DNA of 64,000 nt from Leptodontidium sp. MPI-SDFR-AT-0119 (taxonomy: Eukaryota > Ascomycota > Leotiomycetes > Helotiales > Leptodontidiaceae). The stretch is taken from assembly GCA_020726505.1 (NCBI GenBank), contig JAHLEZ010000004.1, positions 1,550,001 to 1,614,000 on the forward strand, in the 5' to 3' direction. Positions 11,468 through 23,332 of this stretch are shown in pieces. The position numbers were made by a program, and so were the translations under genes. Numbering within the stretch: position 1 is the stretch's first letter; every line of letters starts with the position of its first letter. Below the pieces are notes generated by a model, which saw only the letters and a list, made by a program, of their open reading frames with translations, made no database searches and was not told the origin of the DNA.

Positions 11468-13397
11468 TTGGAGCACGAGAACCGGTTGAGCAGGAGATGA
11501 TTTGGATGATTTGGATGGAACTTGTCGCCTCGCGACATGTGGTTGTGAACATTCTGGCACTCTTCCATTTCCACCATCGGCCAACTCAAATTTTTCGATC
11601 TTCACGTTGACAAGATTACTCAACGACATGCTCTGGTCCACGTCCAAGGGTTTTCTCGGCAGCAGCATTTTCTTTCACTTGTACACTGGGCGTCATTTAC
11701 GCCGATTCTGCATAGCCGAATCGAAGGCACGCCTCTTGCATGCTGGCATTTGGGTTTGATGGGTTTGCATAAGCCAGCTGCACTGTATTTCATTGCTTTT
11801 TGATGGCACGGCGTTTGTGGCCCACGTTCTCATTCATTTCAGGACACTCAAACAACGGGTTTCCCAAAATTGTGCTACGATCTGCTGGACTTTTTTTCAT
11901 TTTTCGGAGATCGCCTCTCCAGCCAAAAACCTTTGTACATCAGGACTACTGCTCGCCCCATGCCGAGATTGCGTCAAAATAAAAGATAAAACAAACCACT
12001 GTGCCTCCTTTCCTGTGTTATTTGAACTCTGTTTCTAAGTAGTTATTTGGTAGATACCTACTACTAGTACCCTTTCCTTTTCTTTGACAGGACCCTGATA
12101 TGCCAAGCAAAGCCCCTCCTATTCCCCGCCCTAACAAACTCTCCTCTCGTCTCCCCCGGCGGCGCATGTCGCAAGGGTCGATATCTGATCTGGTCCAGGT
12201 TTCATGCACAGATCACCGTGTCTGTACGGACAGTTCACAATCGGGTCTCTCCTCCGCCTGCAACTTTTCCTCTCCTTAGCTCTCCTGTCAAAACCTGCAC
12301 TGGACCAAACTCTCTGCGCCAAGTGTTGCACAACTCACTTGTCCTTCTCCATCCTCTCACCCCCCGCTCCCGCATCGACGGGCCTGATGGGGCAAATGGG
12401 ACATGCAATTCAGACCCGAATAGGCAGCTCTTTTACAAGGTTGCCACTTATCCAGGGTCGGTCTCACATCCAGCCTGTCTCTAACGCGAAGTAGTAACAA
12501 GGATTGGATGCACGACTTGACTTCACGATCCTGCTAATGATAATATATTGATTTACGGAAGGTCAAATTATTTTGTTTCTTTTAAAACGAGACAAATTTT
12601 GCGCAGCAGGTCGTTGATTGACTTCGTGACGGCGGGCCCCAATTGATTGGACTCGTTTCCCCTAGTGCGCTGACAGATAATACGGCGCGGAGACACTAGG
12701 TTATCCTCCTGCAGTTAAGGAGGTGACAACATACTTCGTACAGGAGGAGCCGGCTCCTTCAGCTCATCAACAACCACACAATTCCACTTTTCCACGACAA
12801 ACTTGAGTATTCGTACATTCCACGCCATCTCTACCCAGTTTTTCCAGCAGGTTGTTTACTTATACACGCCAGAATTGGTCTCTTGTCAAGGATCCCACAA
12901 CTCCAGGCGCACCTTCAACCCCCTCAGTCCAGGACCGCAAACAAAGCCAATTGACCACCAGGCTCGATTCACTACATCCATCCTACGAACCCTGGAGCCA
13001 CTTTCTCCCTAATTCACTACCTTCATAATATTGATCAATCCCTTGACAGCCAACTCATCGTAGATCCACTGCTCCGTACTGACGAGTCAGTGATTCAAGA
13101 CGTGGGGCAGCTGGGTCCTTTCTACGAACACATCCTCGATCAACACATCTCTTCCACTTTTTCCAAGCACTTGGATCGACAGTTGTTTACTTGGCTCGCT
13201 GGAAACTTTGAGCACAGGTAGCATCCGAGCATCTTCCAGGTCGAAGATCCTGATCGCGTCTCGAAACACCCGCAACCACAGTTAAACCAACCACGTCACA
13301 AGGACCCGAAATAGATCCTGATGCATTCATAACCTCGAGTTTCCCCCTCGAGCACACGACACCGACTTCCAGCGCTCTATACCTCCTCCTGGCCAAC
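11468..13397. other. Long intergenic region
   Basis: 1.93 kb. The first part is the 3' flank of the upstream gene. From about 12750 the strand becomes CT/CA-rich, as in long fungal leaders, and ends at the ATG at 13398. Short open frames at 12204-12494 lack coding character. A 5'-UTR intron is possible but not provable here. Confidence 0.45.
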
Positions 13398-14714
13398 ATG
13401 TCGCTCGATGTCGCCATTCAATCCGTCGCATTCTACATCCTCTCCTGTAGCACTTGTGCCAAGATCAGCCATCGACGGAAAGCAAAGGTGCAAGCAAAGC
13501 GGGAGCGAGCTGAGAAACATGAGTTGGAAACGGAGCAGCCAGGCCTGTATCGGCATCCCTCGCCATTCTCGACGAACCCATACTGGACCGAGGAGATTAT
13601 GCTGGGACCAGGTCCACCGCCGAAGAAGGGAGGCAGCAAGAACGCAAGTCAACGAGCTCTCAACACTGCGGGGCAAGGAAGCAGTTATGCTGGTAGCACT
13701 GCGATGAGTTCAGAGACTCCTAGTAGTCCTACAGCTGTCACGGAAGGATCGCGGATCTCTGGAGAGGGTTGGAATAGGAAAAGATATCAGCGAGAGGACG
13801 AAGCATTATGGGGCCACGATATTCCAGGACCCGGACAGAGGATTATGGATGCCATTGCGAAAGCAGGTTCATCTGCTGGACGACTATTAGAAGGACGGTT
13901 GAGCAAGAGCGGTCCTTTGCGAGAAGAGGAGAGCCCAAGTCCGTATTATCTGGCTAGGAATCCACCAGTCAATGATCTACATCCTCCTGTGGTCAGTACA
14001 GCACCAGCTAGTAGGGACGAAACGAGATGGATGCTCCAGCCCCCACCACCTGCGAAAGTTATGGAAGGAAAGGAGAGAGTAAACAGGAACCGAGCTGGCA
14101 GCAATGGTAGCAGTAGGAGAGGAAATGATGGTCCTCCTCTCAGTCGCCAAGTCACCGAAAGACTCGTGGATGCGAAATTGCAAAGGGGCGAAATGCCTTA
14201 CGAGGAAGCACGTCTAAGAGCCGAATCGAAAACAAAGTCAAATCCACCAAAAACACAACCGCCTAGGAGAACTAGGAGTGTTTCGCTAGAATCGACCGAC
14301 TCGTCCGATACGGTGCGGAGAAGGAAGCAAAAGCCACCGCCTATCTCAGTATCTTCCTCTGGCAGAAGTTCTCGGGACATCGTTGAACATATTCCTATTC
14401 CCGCAAGTCCAGCAAGAGGATCAACTACGGAGATGAGAGAGAGGCCTGTTCTGACGACAATCTTGAGTTCCTCGAATGCTATTCCCCAAGTCAAGCAGGA
14501 CGATGTTCTACCTTTCCGAGAATTGGCAGTACCCTCAGAGAGCGCTCTGAATGCTCGGGCACCATCGCCCTCTCAGCGACTATCACCGCAAGCGAACGCC
14601 ATGCCAGTATCACTTCCAAGTGTCCCGGCGAAATTCCCCGGCTCAGCAGCATTCCAATTCCCACGGCCTGCCACCGTCGAAGACGAGCCAGAAAACAAAG
14701 TTCCCGCTCAGTAG
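13398..14714 (+). CDS. Conserved fungal protein of unknown function, disordered
   Basis: Single exon, 438 residues. The N-terminus MSLDVAIQSVAFYILSCSTC is hydrophobic with three cysteine-proximal residues, followed by a basic coiled stretch (HRRKAKVQAKRERAEKHELE). Then comes a block that looks conserved, QPGLYRHPSPFSTNPYWTEE. The remainder is Ser/Pro/Arg-rich and predicted disordered, with many SP/RS-type phosphorylation-like sites (for example RTRSVSLESTDSSDTVRRR). I recall similar N-terminal blocks in other Pezizomycotina proteins of unknown function, but that is memory, not a search. Possibly peripheral-membrane. Function unknown. Confidence 0.75.
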   Translation: MSLDVAIQSVAFYILSCSTCAKISHRRKAKVQAKRERAEKHELETEQPGLYRHPSPFSTNPYWTEEIMLGPGPPPKKGGSKNASQRALNTAGQGSSYAGSTAMSSETPSSPTAVTEGSRISGEGWNRKRYQREDEALWGHDIPGPGQRIMDAIAKAGSSAGRLLEGRLSKSGPLREEESPSPYYLARNPPVNDLHPPVVSTAPASRDETRWMLQPPPPAKVMEGKERVNRNRAGSNGSSRRGNDGPPLSRQVTERLVDAKLQRGEMPYEEARLRAESKTKSNPPKTQPPRRTRSVSLESTDSSDTVRRRKQKPPPISVSSSGRSSRDIVEHIPIPASPARGSTTEMRERPVLTTILSSSNAIPQVKQDDVLPFRELAVPSESALNARAPSPSQRLSPQANAMPVSLPSVPAKFPGSAAFQFPRPATVEDEPENKVPAQ

Positions 14715-15135
14715 AAAAGTATTCGGACCACCGTCTTTTTGTTTCACATTTCCTTGGTCTTTTCTGAGTTTGGTCTAGCATTTGGGTAACGGGTTTATGG
14801 CTTCAAGGGGTGCTGGGCGTACATTTGGGACTGGTGTTTACTGGATATTTGGCCTTGCAGTTTGCAGGCTTTATGGGTTGGGTAGGGTTGCATTGGGATG
14901 GCTTCGCATGTGCATCCACACTTTAGGATGACAAGTTAGAATGGGAGTTGGGAAGAACAAAGAGTACAAAAGACCAACAGGAGAATGAATGAACAGGTTC
15001 AAGTTTAACAATAACCATTTCTATAATGTGACATTCATTTCCAGACATTTTCTCCCTTTCCTGGTATCAAACGCCAACCATGCTTCCATTTTTTGAATCA
15101 AACCCAAATGCGCCTTCGTGCCTCCGTTGCACCTC
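14715..15135. other. Convergent intergenic region
   Basis: Shared 3' flanks of two converging genes; nothing else seen. Confidence 0.5.
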
Positions 15136-15777
15136 TCACAAATGCATGCCCTCATCATTGCCCTCATCATCGCCCTCCTCAGCCAAAGCTCTCATCCTCT
15201 CCTCCATAGCTCTCCTCAAAGCCTCATCATCCAATCTCCCACCTGTAGTACTCGAAGTACCATTCCCAGCACCATTCGTCCGCGCATCTCCATCCATCCT
15301 AACCTCCCCATTAACAATCCTTCCCATCTGGAACGTCCCATCCGTCCAAGCCGAACTTCTTTCCCCAGCCAAAGCTCCCTCTGCCTCTCCCTGTACCTGT
15401 CCCCCCTCGTCCATTGTCCCAGTCCCAGTCCCAGTCCCATTACCCACCCCCTCCCCCTCAACCTCCTCCTTACTCTGAAACTCCTCCCACCTCCCCCCAC
15501 GCCCCTCAACCTCCGCCCTCAACAGCGCAATCCTCTCCACCTGCCTCGCAATCACAACCTCATTCTCCTTAATCGCCTCGACGCAATCGGCGTCCGGCCT
15601 TCCACCCGTCGACGCCTCCGTCCCGTCTGCGAACGGCCGTAGTTGCTCGTTAGAGTAGTCCAGGTGCGCGATGCTGTTGCGGAGTTCCATTGCTTTGAGG
15701 TGGAGTGTGGAGAGCGGGAGATCTTTGAGCGCGAGGGCGAAGGCCGTGGGGGAGATGGGGAGGGTGGTTGATGACAT
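15136..15777 (-). CDS. Tma17-like protein, candidate proteasome-assembly chaperone
   Basis: Single exon, 213 residues. The N-terminal 95 residues are helical and carry the pattern MELRNSIAHLDYSNEQLRPF ... CVEAIKENEVVIARQVERI. It parallels yeast Tma17 (Adc17), in which an M-x-L...K-x-E-I-x-N-S-I-x-H-L-x-x-S-N helix is followed by an ENE-containing helix. Tma17 assists pairing of Rpt6 and Rpt3 in 19S base assembly. The C-terminal half is Gly/Thr-rich linker then an acidic helix (LRRAMEERMRALAEEGDDE). Fungal homologues vary strongly, so the assignment rests on this pattern alone. The antisense strand is also open, but its codons reflect the shadow of this gene. Confidence 0.6.
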   Translation of the reverse strand: MSSTTLPISPTAFALALKDLPLSTLHLKAMELRNSIAHLDYSNEQLRPFADGTEASTGGRPDADCVEAIKENEVVIARQVERIALLRAEVEGRGGRWEEFQSKEEVEGEGVGNGTGTGTGTMDEGGQVQGEAEGALAGERSSAWTDGTFQMGRIVNGEVRMDGDARTNGAGNGTSSTTGGRLDDEALRRAMEERMRALAEEGDDEGNDEGMHL

Positions 15778-16502
15778 GGCTGGCTGTGTGGTTTGGGGGT
15801 TTTTTTCTTTTCGGATTATGGTTTATGAAGTGTGGTGTAGGTATGTGGAAGTTGAAGTTTGAAGATTGTGTAGAAGTTGAGGTAGGATTGCTTTTTCTTG
15901 GAGGGACAGGAGCTTGAGCTTCAAGGCAGCGGGGAGACGCGAGCGCGGGGCGGAATTTCGGCCGCTTGTCCCCTGAATCGGGTTTTTAGCGTCTCCAGGC
16001 CCACGGCAACTTGTCCTCGCTTAACTGAGACGCCTTTGTTCGAGTAACAAAACAACTCTCTTTCTCGAGCACTTTCAAGCTTAACTCTTCTTAAGGTCTG
16101 GATCGATGATTTGAAGTAGGTGCCAATTCTCGTATACATTTCGTAAGCTTCTTTTATGCTTCTAAGAATTGTATTTGATGCAGTTTCTTAATGTTTCGGG
16201 TTGAAAGTCACAGGCGATGCTGGTTTCATGGGGTAAACAAACATATGGGTGCTTTTCCATCGGGATTTAATCGTCGCAATACCTTTACGTTTGCACGGTA
16301 GAGCAGCCATCTCAATAGCGTTTTTGGTCCTTTCTCTCTCACACACAGTGGTTCCTACTTCTTAGCAGGTAGGTAGGTACACCAACGACAGCAATTCCAA
16401 AATATAATACCACAAAAGCTAGATATATTACAAAAAAAAAGTGAAACCTTCCCAAGTTCACACACAATACCTCCAAGGTAGAAGATTCCCACCTTTGACT
16501 GC
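15778..16502. other. Intergenic region between two minus-strand genes
   Basis: 725 bp holding the leader of the Tma17-like gene and the 3' flank of the GH55 gene. It has a GTAGGTAGGTAC tract near 16366-16379 and an A-run at 16431-16440. No gene seen. Confidence 0.5.
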
Positions 16503-19500
16503 TTACTTTGAGAAACACCCACGTTTAAGTGTACTCGCCAACTTGTCCTTGTTAGCTTTGAACGCCGTCCCGATGTCTGACAGATCGTCACTAGTCAGAG
16601 CCTTCTCGGCCGACGCCAAACCAGCGTATTCCTCCGTTGTCTTCGACCTCCCAAAGGTAAGCGCACTCAGGATCTCCATAGGCGCCGATGCAGGATTAGC
16701 CACTATCCCCTCGATAGCCAGGCCTGTGTTCCCCGCTGCAGCAGTGATCTCGAAGACCCCTCGAGCGAGTCCAAGAGCAGGACCAGCCTCTTCAAGAAAA
16801 GGGATGAAGGAGAAGATGATACCCAGAATCAAGACAATGAGTTTTAGCTGATCATCGTGCCTCTGCTTCTTCCCGATGTCTTTCACAGAATTCATAGACT
16901 GAACTGCCTGTGAGATCATGAAGACCGGCATGGAGACTGTCTGAACCACATCATCTGTATTATTGCCCCAGGTATTGCTCGCTATGTCCATCTCTCGAGC
17001 CAATATGTTATCCTGCATACTGCCTATCTGAGGTAAGGCGCTTGTGATAATCTCTTTCGGATTGGTTGGTGTGAAATCAGCGACAAGTTGCGGATATCCG
17101 AAATACGTTACATCGTTTTGCACGCAAGGCGGCCCCCCAGATTCCACAGAACCACGATCGCACCTGTTGGGTTTTCCAGCCTTCCCGAATGAAATCCACG
17201 ACCGGTCGATGCTGTATTTGGAAGCCAATGCATTATAGAAACCATCTGGGTCTCTGAGCGTATATGTTACGCTGAAGGGTTCCATGTTGTAGAACAGATC
17301 GGCCTATGTAATTAAACATGTCAGCACTGTGAACAGGAAGAGCACCATATGTCGTGCTAAGGGCCAAGTATTCTGCGCTACTTACGGAGAGCGGACAAGC
17401 TTGCGTGTACGTTGTTTTACCAGCATAGGTGCAATCCAAAAACTGCTGACCGTCGCCCCCATTGGGATATTTTGGGCTCGCATTTGCCATGAACTTGGTG
17501 ATAGCATATGGCACCATGTTTTTCACATACTCGACATAGTACTTGAAGAGACTGTCGTACCCTTTGTCGACGGCGGTATAGTTCGTGATAGATTCATCGA
17601 GCGTGTTACTGAGCGTTTGAAGCGTGTACCACGAAATGCAGACATCTTTGATGGTTCCAGCTGCGCTCGCTGCTGATATTGCATCCAAGGTATCAAATAC
17701 AAGAGTGTAGTCGCAATAAGTGCTTATGCTACAAGCATCACTTGTGTCTTCGTCGGTACATCCTATGACTTCAGCAGCAGAGTCGCCGGCGTATGCAGCA
17801 AGAGCGCTCCAGAAGGGGTGGCTGTCGGATTGAGTGTTATTTGCTGCGAAAACAGTGTTAGCGTTGTCGTTACTTGTATCGCTAACCATTTCAACCGACC
17901 CGATAGTAATCAAATTCCAGAGGAAAAACCCAAAGTTATCGCCTTGGTCATTAATGAGCCGCTGCTGACAATTCTGAGCATCGACACAAACTGATTGATC
18001 ATAAGCGTCGAACCAAGAATAAAGCCCCGCACCAGCAATGGTAAGATTGGTGACTTGAGAAACCATGACTGCCCACGAGAAGTTGCAGGAAAGATCATCG
18101 CCGATACAAGTGTTCGCGTCGTCGGGAAAGGTAGGCTCGTTGTTTAAGTAACTGCCGAAGATTTCACCAGTAATGTTGAATGGGCCAGGTGATTCGGTTC
18201 CAACTGCATGCTGGAAGTATGGAGATTCTGTTTGAATCATGCCGGCAAAGGTGTTTTGTGAGTTGGCGAAGTTATACTAATTAAGATATTAGCACTGCCT
18301 TTCATTTCTGTTTTGACCTAAAAAGTAGCGACAAGATTGATAATGCAATCTTGAAGACTCCACTCTAGAAGCTAGCGGGAAGATTATTGGAAGTAACTGA
18401 CCTGGTATAACATCGAGTGTTCTGAGGCTGTCCCATAGAGCCATGTTGGTCCAACCGACTCAACAAGAATTCCTCTTCCAACAGCAACAGTGACCATCGT
18501 GTTGGTAGGATCGTCAATATCATGGTCAGCCACCCAGACCCAAACGTTCTCAAAATATCCATTCGAGTTCTCCGTAAGATGCATCATCATTGCGGCAGCT
18601 ATGCATCCGGTGGGGATTGTCGTTGAAGGGGGGCATTGTGCTACCTGCAATTCCGTTCCAATGGCTCCACCGACGCGGAAATGGGTATCCCACATGCCGA
18701 CTGATCCTTGAGTTTCTGCTGCAACATTCCATTCCACCATTACCAGACCGGGAAGGGCTCCAATGGAAGTGAAAAGTATGTCGGAAATCTCCACTGTTCC
18801 AACACTACCAGGTTCGCCTACTCGGATCATAACTTGCGGAATCGAAGCGTTCGCAAAGAAAGACCCACTGGCGACAAGTTGGGACCAGACTTGTCCTGTG
18901 ATACGGATATTGGGCGGAACAAGGATCGTTTCAGTAACGATATATGAGCCAGCTGGGAAATATATGACGTTGTCCATTGTCTAAAGTATGTCAGTATCGC
19001 CAAATCAACAAGAGAGACATCAGCTCACAGCTAGGGCAAGCGTGGCCACTATAGCAGCAGTATCATCCGTCACACCATTTCCCACGGCCCCGTGGTCTTT
19101 GACACTGATAAAAGATCCAGCGCCAATGCCCTGGTATTGCGGTCTGCTCTTCCCGAAGTAGTTATTGCGGAACCAACCCAGCGATGTAAAGTCCAACAGG
19201 GGATCAGGAGGTGTTTGGAATTTCCCAGTGTACAAACCTGTCGACCCAGACTTTCCAACATTTCCAATTATCACAAAATCGGTGTTCACGGCTGGAATAG
19301 ACACGTCATATCCGTTCGCGAACGCGATCTGAATCAACATTGAGTCAGTACATGAATTACCACGGGATCAGAACAAAAGTACCCCCGATTATCACTTACC
19401 ATTGTTTTCACGTTCAAGACCCCGATGTTGTCGAGAGTGATGATGCTTGTGTCCATGATGGTGCCTTTCACTGCCCTGGCATCGATAGCTGTCGCGACTC

Positions 19501-21400
19501 TATCGAACAGTGAGTCCATAACGTATATCGAGCCGGGTGTACTGTGAGAATTCTCTGACGCCGGAGGGATCAGGAGAAACCCGACTGGAGCGCCGGTAAA
19601 TATAAGACCAGACCAAGTCCATCCCCAATCCCATAGCAAGCAAACACCAGCTATTGATTGGTCAGAAAACTCGAAGTTTCGTACTGTGTATTGCTGGTTC
19701 CCGCCATCTAGGTATCCGATTAGTCCATGTCTTCCGATCCAACCCTAAAGTCCGAATAATTTATTGAGGCTGCACTTACAGATCCCGTATGCTCCACCAC
19801 TTATTAAACAGTCCGACATGAATCCACCACTGCCATTCTCAGTGAAAATCCCAATCTGTGAATCACTCCCCGACGTCGTCATGAAGATTCGCACATTTGT
19901 CATCGATGTAGCTTGGGCGACTTGCCAATGGAAACCAGCAGCCTTGTCTGTTGTGGTGTCTGATATATCGATGATGAAGTTTCTAACTTGTCGGAAGAAA
20001 TTCGATTGCTAATGGTTTAATGGTTAGCATTCTGGGGTTAGCTGAGCGCAGGGCGACGTACTTCGATGTACCACTCGGCGCCGCTTGCGCCTGGAATGTA
20101 CACATCGCTTTCAATAGCCCCTGCGACAATGTTTAGTTGAGTTTCTATTTCATGAAGGTGAAAAGCAAGCTCACCGAGACCAATGAAACTTTGAGACGTC
20201 TTGATGATTGGCAAGTCGTTTATCTACTTGGAGTTAGCTCGACATTCATCAAAGGGATCTTAGAACTTACATCTCCTACGAGCTGAGTATAATAATACGC
20301 CTCGATTGGTGTGGATATCAAGTATGTACCAGGAGGGAAGTATATCAGAGTTCCTTTGACTGAGGAAGACATACAACCAGAGCCACAATTATCCTGGTAG
20401 GCAATGGCGCGGTTGATAGCAGCAGTGTCGCTAAGAAAACATTAGCGCCTGTACCCAAGTCCAATCCAACAGTCTATGATGAACTGAGCTGTTCGAAGTG
20501 CGAAATTGAAAGGGAAAATGATGAGGCCGTGCATTCGAAGGAAACCGTAGTCACCTACTCTGTGAGACCATCACCGACTGCACCAAACAGCGGGTCTGTA
20601 ACATCACGAAAGACCTGTTTCGAGGACAATACTTAGTTTAAAGATGACAGCCAAAGAGGAATTGTTCATTTTGCGAAACTCACCATGTAAGAATTATCAT
20701 GTCCCATTGGAGCATGGCCAGTTCGACCGACTTCCGCAACCCAATATGGATCTCCATGCGTCGCCCCATTATCATACCCTCCATCTCCATACGATCTCTT
20801 GGTCACATTGCTGGCAACATCGACCATGTTCAAGTACTGGGGTTGAGGATACTTTTTGTGCAGCGTTCCGTTCCTGGATTTTGCAGCAGCATGATATTCC
20901 GCTAATCGTGAGGCAGCGGCTAATACTGTTACATTAAGGCTTGGTGCTACAGGCGCATCATCTCTCTTCCTCCTGGAAGATCGAGCCTCAGAGCTATGCC
21001 GAGAAACGTAGCTGTTGCGTCTTGGATTGGCGACCCGGTAGCTGTTGTAAATGTTCTGTTGTGCGATCGCTTCTGCGACGATCTTCTGAGCTTGAGATAG
21101 CTCAAAGCTTGAGATATTTTGACGTCGGTGGAGGTGGGGTGAGTTGAGAGCACGCAACTGATGCTTGAGATGGACAGGTTCGTTCGTCTCTATTTGATAT
21201 ATCAGTATGACCTCTTGTCGAAGGTGATAGAATAGAAACCACATCTCTTCGCTTACGCCCCCTAAGAATATGCTTGTGGAGTAAGTCTTCCTCCTGAGAC
21301 TTTTGAAATTTTACGTACCTGGTCGACACTGTGCAATCAACACCAATAAGGAAACAATGAGGGCATAAAAGAAGATGGGTTGTGATGAGAAAGCCGCCAT
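16503..21400 (-). CDS. GH55 exo-beta-1,3-glucanase with long C-terminal extension
   Basis: Secreted glycoside hydrolase family 55 enzyme, predicted to degrade beta-1,3-glucan of fungal walls. Twelve exons join in phase: 21400-21319, 21189-20684, 20614-20559, 20430-20271, 20223-20175, 20120-20062, 20008-19780, 19707-19400, 19328-19029, 18980-18402, 18276-17386 and 17303-16503, giving about 1339 residues. A signal peptide (IFFYALIVSLLVLIAQC) opens the protein. Two right-handed beta-helix domains are marked by the paired motifs GAVGDGLTDDTAAI (about 208) and GAVGNGVTDDTAAI (about 564). Ordinary GH55 enzymes are near 750-800 residues. Here a further ~350-residue tail has a hydrophobic segment (1226-1243) and a SAPMEILSALTFGRS block that I associate with tails of large fungal chitinase-type proteins. 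The CBM18 gene is divergent. Confidence 0.88.
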
Positions 21401-23332
21401 GGCTACTCGTTAGGAATCTTTCGATCGCAAGGTAAGGACAGTCTGTCTAGGGATTTTGAAGGACAAGAAAAGGTACTGATGGACAAGAAAAATGATGAAG
21501 AGACATGCAGGAAAGCAAAAATTGCAAAGAGAAGTGGTTCAAAAGGATTCCAGCTTCTCCCATTTGGAGAGGAGAGGAGAGGTCTGTTACAATGATATCA
21601 CAGTAGGGCAGAGAGAAGCACATGCTCATATCAGCTGCTTCGCTTCGCTGGTTGTCCCTTTGCTCTTCGCAAGTCTCTGCGAATCGGGCAACGGTGGATG
21701 TCTCGACATGAGGACAGTGGGCTATGATGCCATGCGTGCATGTCCTCAATAAGGTACCATGAATAACACCGCCGCAGTCGGGAATCGGGACAATGGTAGA
21801 ATCGAGTGCTTCGGAGATGAGTTTGGGAACATGGGACTGAACAGTCTGAACTTGAGTGTTTGGGTTGAGTCATGTACGGTATATGCAGGTGCCATTATGG
21901 CATCCATGCATGACATGCTGTAGGTGCAGGCATGGCTAACTAATGGCTAATCGAACGAAGCTTTCGCCAACCTCCCAGGTATCTCGGTTCTAAAAGCTTA
22001 TATTGCGCATCGTGAGCTTGTCTGGCGAGGTGATCAAAGCAAACAGGGGGCGGCCTCGAGCGCTTGTCATGAGTTGTAATCGTGAGAAGCATCATGGGGC
22101 GGTGCACCTAGGTAGGGAATGCGAGAGGGTGCCATATGAAATTACCCAGCGCCAAAAAAAAAAAAAAAAGTCCACAAAAAGTGATTCTTGCAAGTCAAAC
22201 CGTCCCGAAGATTACGCTAACCCCTTTTATGTAAACTACCTAGAAGTTTAAGTCTTCGCACATTTTCTAGTTTCCAAGTAAGTTTATCAATTACCAGCTG
22301 AATTACTAAACTCCAAGTTTTCACTTTCGATTATCCATTTCATAGATTCCCTAATCACCATAACCCTGCGGAAATTCCTTTCTGCTGTGCCACTGGAACA
22401 CCTGGGTAGTTCTGCCATACTCGCGCTACAGGGCGAAAGTTTTGCACATCTTATGCAGGTACGATCTCAAAAAGGCACCTCGCTGCTAAGCAATTGCCAA
22501 GCCGCATACCCATGTAAACCTATCTCCTGACAACGACAATCAATTCTCTCTCACGGGCTACATAGATGTGGATATAGTACCTATGGATCTGTGTGATGGA
22601 TACTCGAGTATGGATTCGGGCTTTCCACCTTCCCGAAGTAGAGAAGAAACAGAGCAGAAAGCAGGGTTGTGCTGTGTGATTCTTCAAGACTCGGAAGTCT
22701 ACCTTGTCCCCATCCTATCTCATCTCATCTCATCTCATCTCATCCCGTTGACTAACTTTATTGTGCAGGCGAGCGAGTGCAGGCCTCCGGGGGGCCCGGC
22801 TGCGTCGGGTGCGGTCCGCGCCGAATCACAGCCAGGAGGGTACTGTACCTACTCAAGTACAATAAGTATATCCGCATATTTCTTGTTTCACGCAATATAT
22901 TCCGAGGTTGAGATACGAGACAGGCAAATGGTGATATCGGCCCTTTCGGCTAAACGATGTTTGTTTTCTGTCAGATCCCAGTACTGTGCAGTACATGGCA
23001 ATGCCCTGCATCGCCTGCGGCCCCTGGCCGTCCAACGAAGTAGACGGGCTTACCTGGACCACTACTGATACTCACTCTCCCAGACGCGAAGGGGACGCAA
23101 TTGGTTTTTGATTTTTTGTCGTCAGAACACCTCCACCGAGAAGCCTAGACCGCATCCGTAGGTATGGACTCAACTCCCCTGCTATATACTGAACCAGCAA
23201 GTGTTGGGTTTCTACCTGATGTTTGAAGCTAGACAGGAGGTCTCTCTCATGAACTTGCATTCTTTCTCAGTCTTCTAACTGAAGTCTTCCTATCGTTGGT
23301 TCAATTCGGCAGCAACAGCCCTACTCTTCAAG
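21401..23332. promoter_or_regulatory. Shared upstream region of GH55 and CBM18 genes
   Basis: 1.93 kb between the two divergent secreted-protein genes. It includes a 16-base A-run (22154-22169) and a TCATC-type microsatellite (22715-22745). The 166-codon open frame at 22568-23068 has no protein-like character. Long non-coding spacing suits condition-dependent expression, which is inference. Confidence 0.5.
22715..22745. repeat. TCATC pentanucleotide microsatellite
   Basis: About five to six CTCAT units in direct tandem, a simple-sequence repeat. Confidence 0.85.

Noticed and set aside
15080..15642. Plus-strand open frames opposite the Tma17-like gene
   Set aside because: Pro/Leu/Ser shadow translations of the opposite coding strand.
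22568..23068. 166-codon plus-strand open frame
   Set aside because: It is partly a translation of the TCATC microsatellite and shows no coding character.
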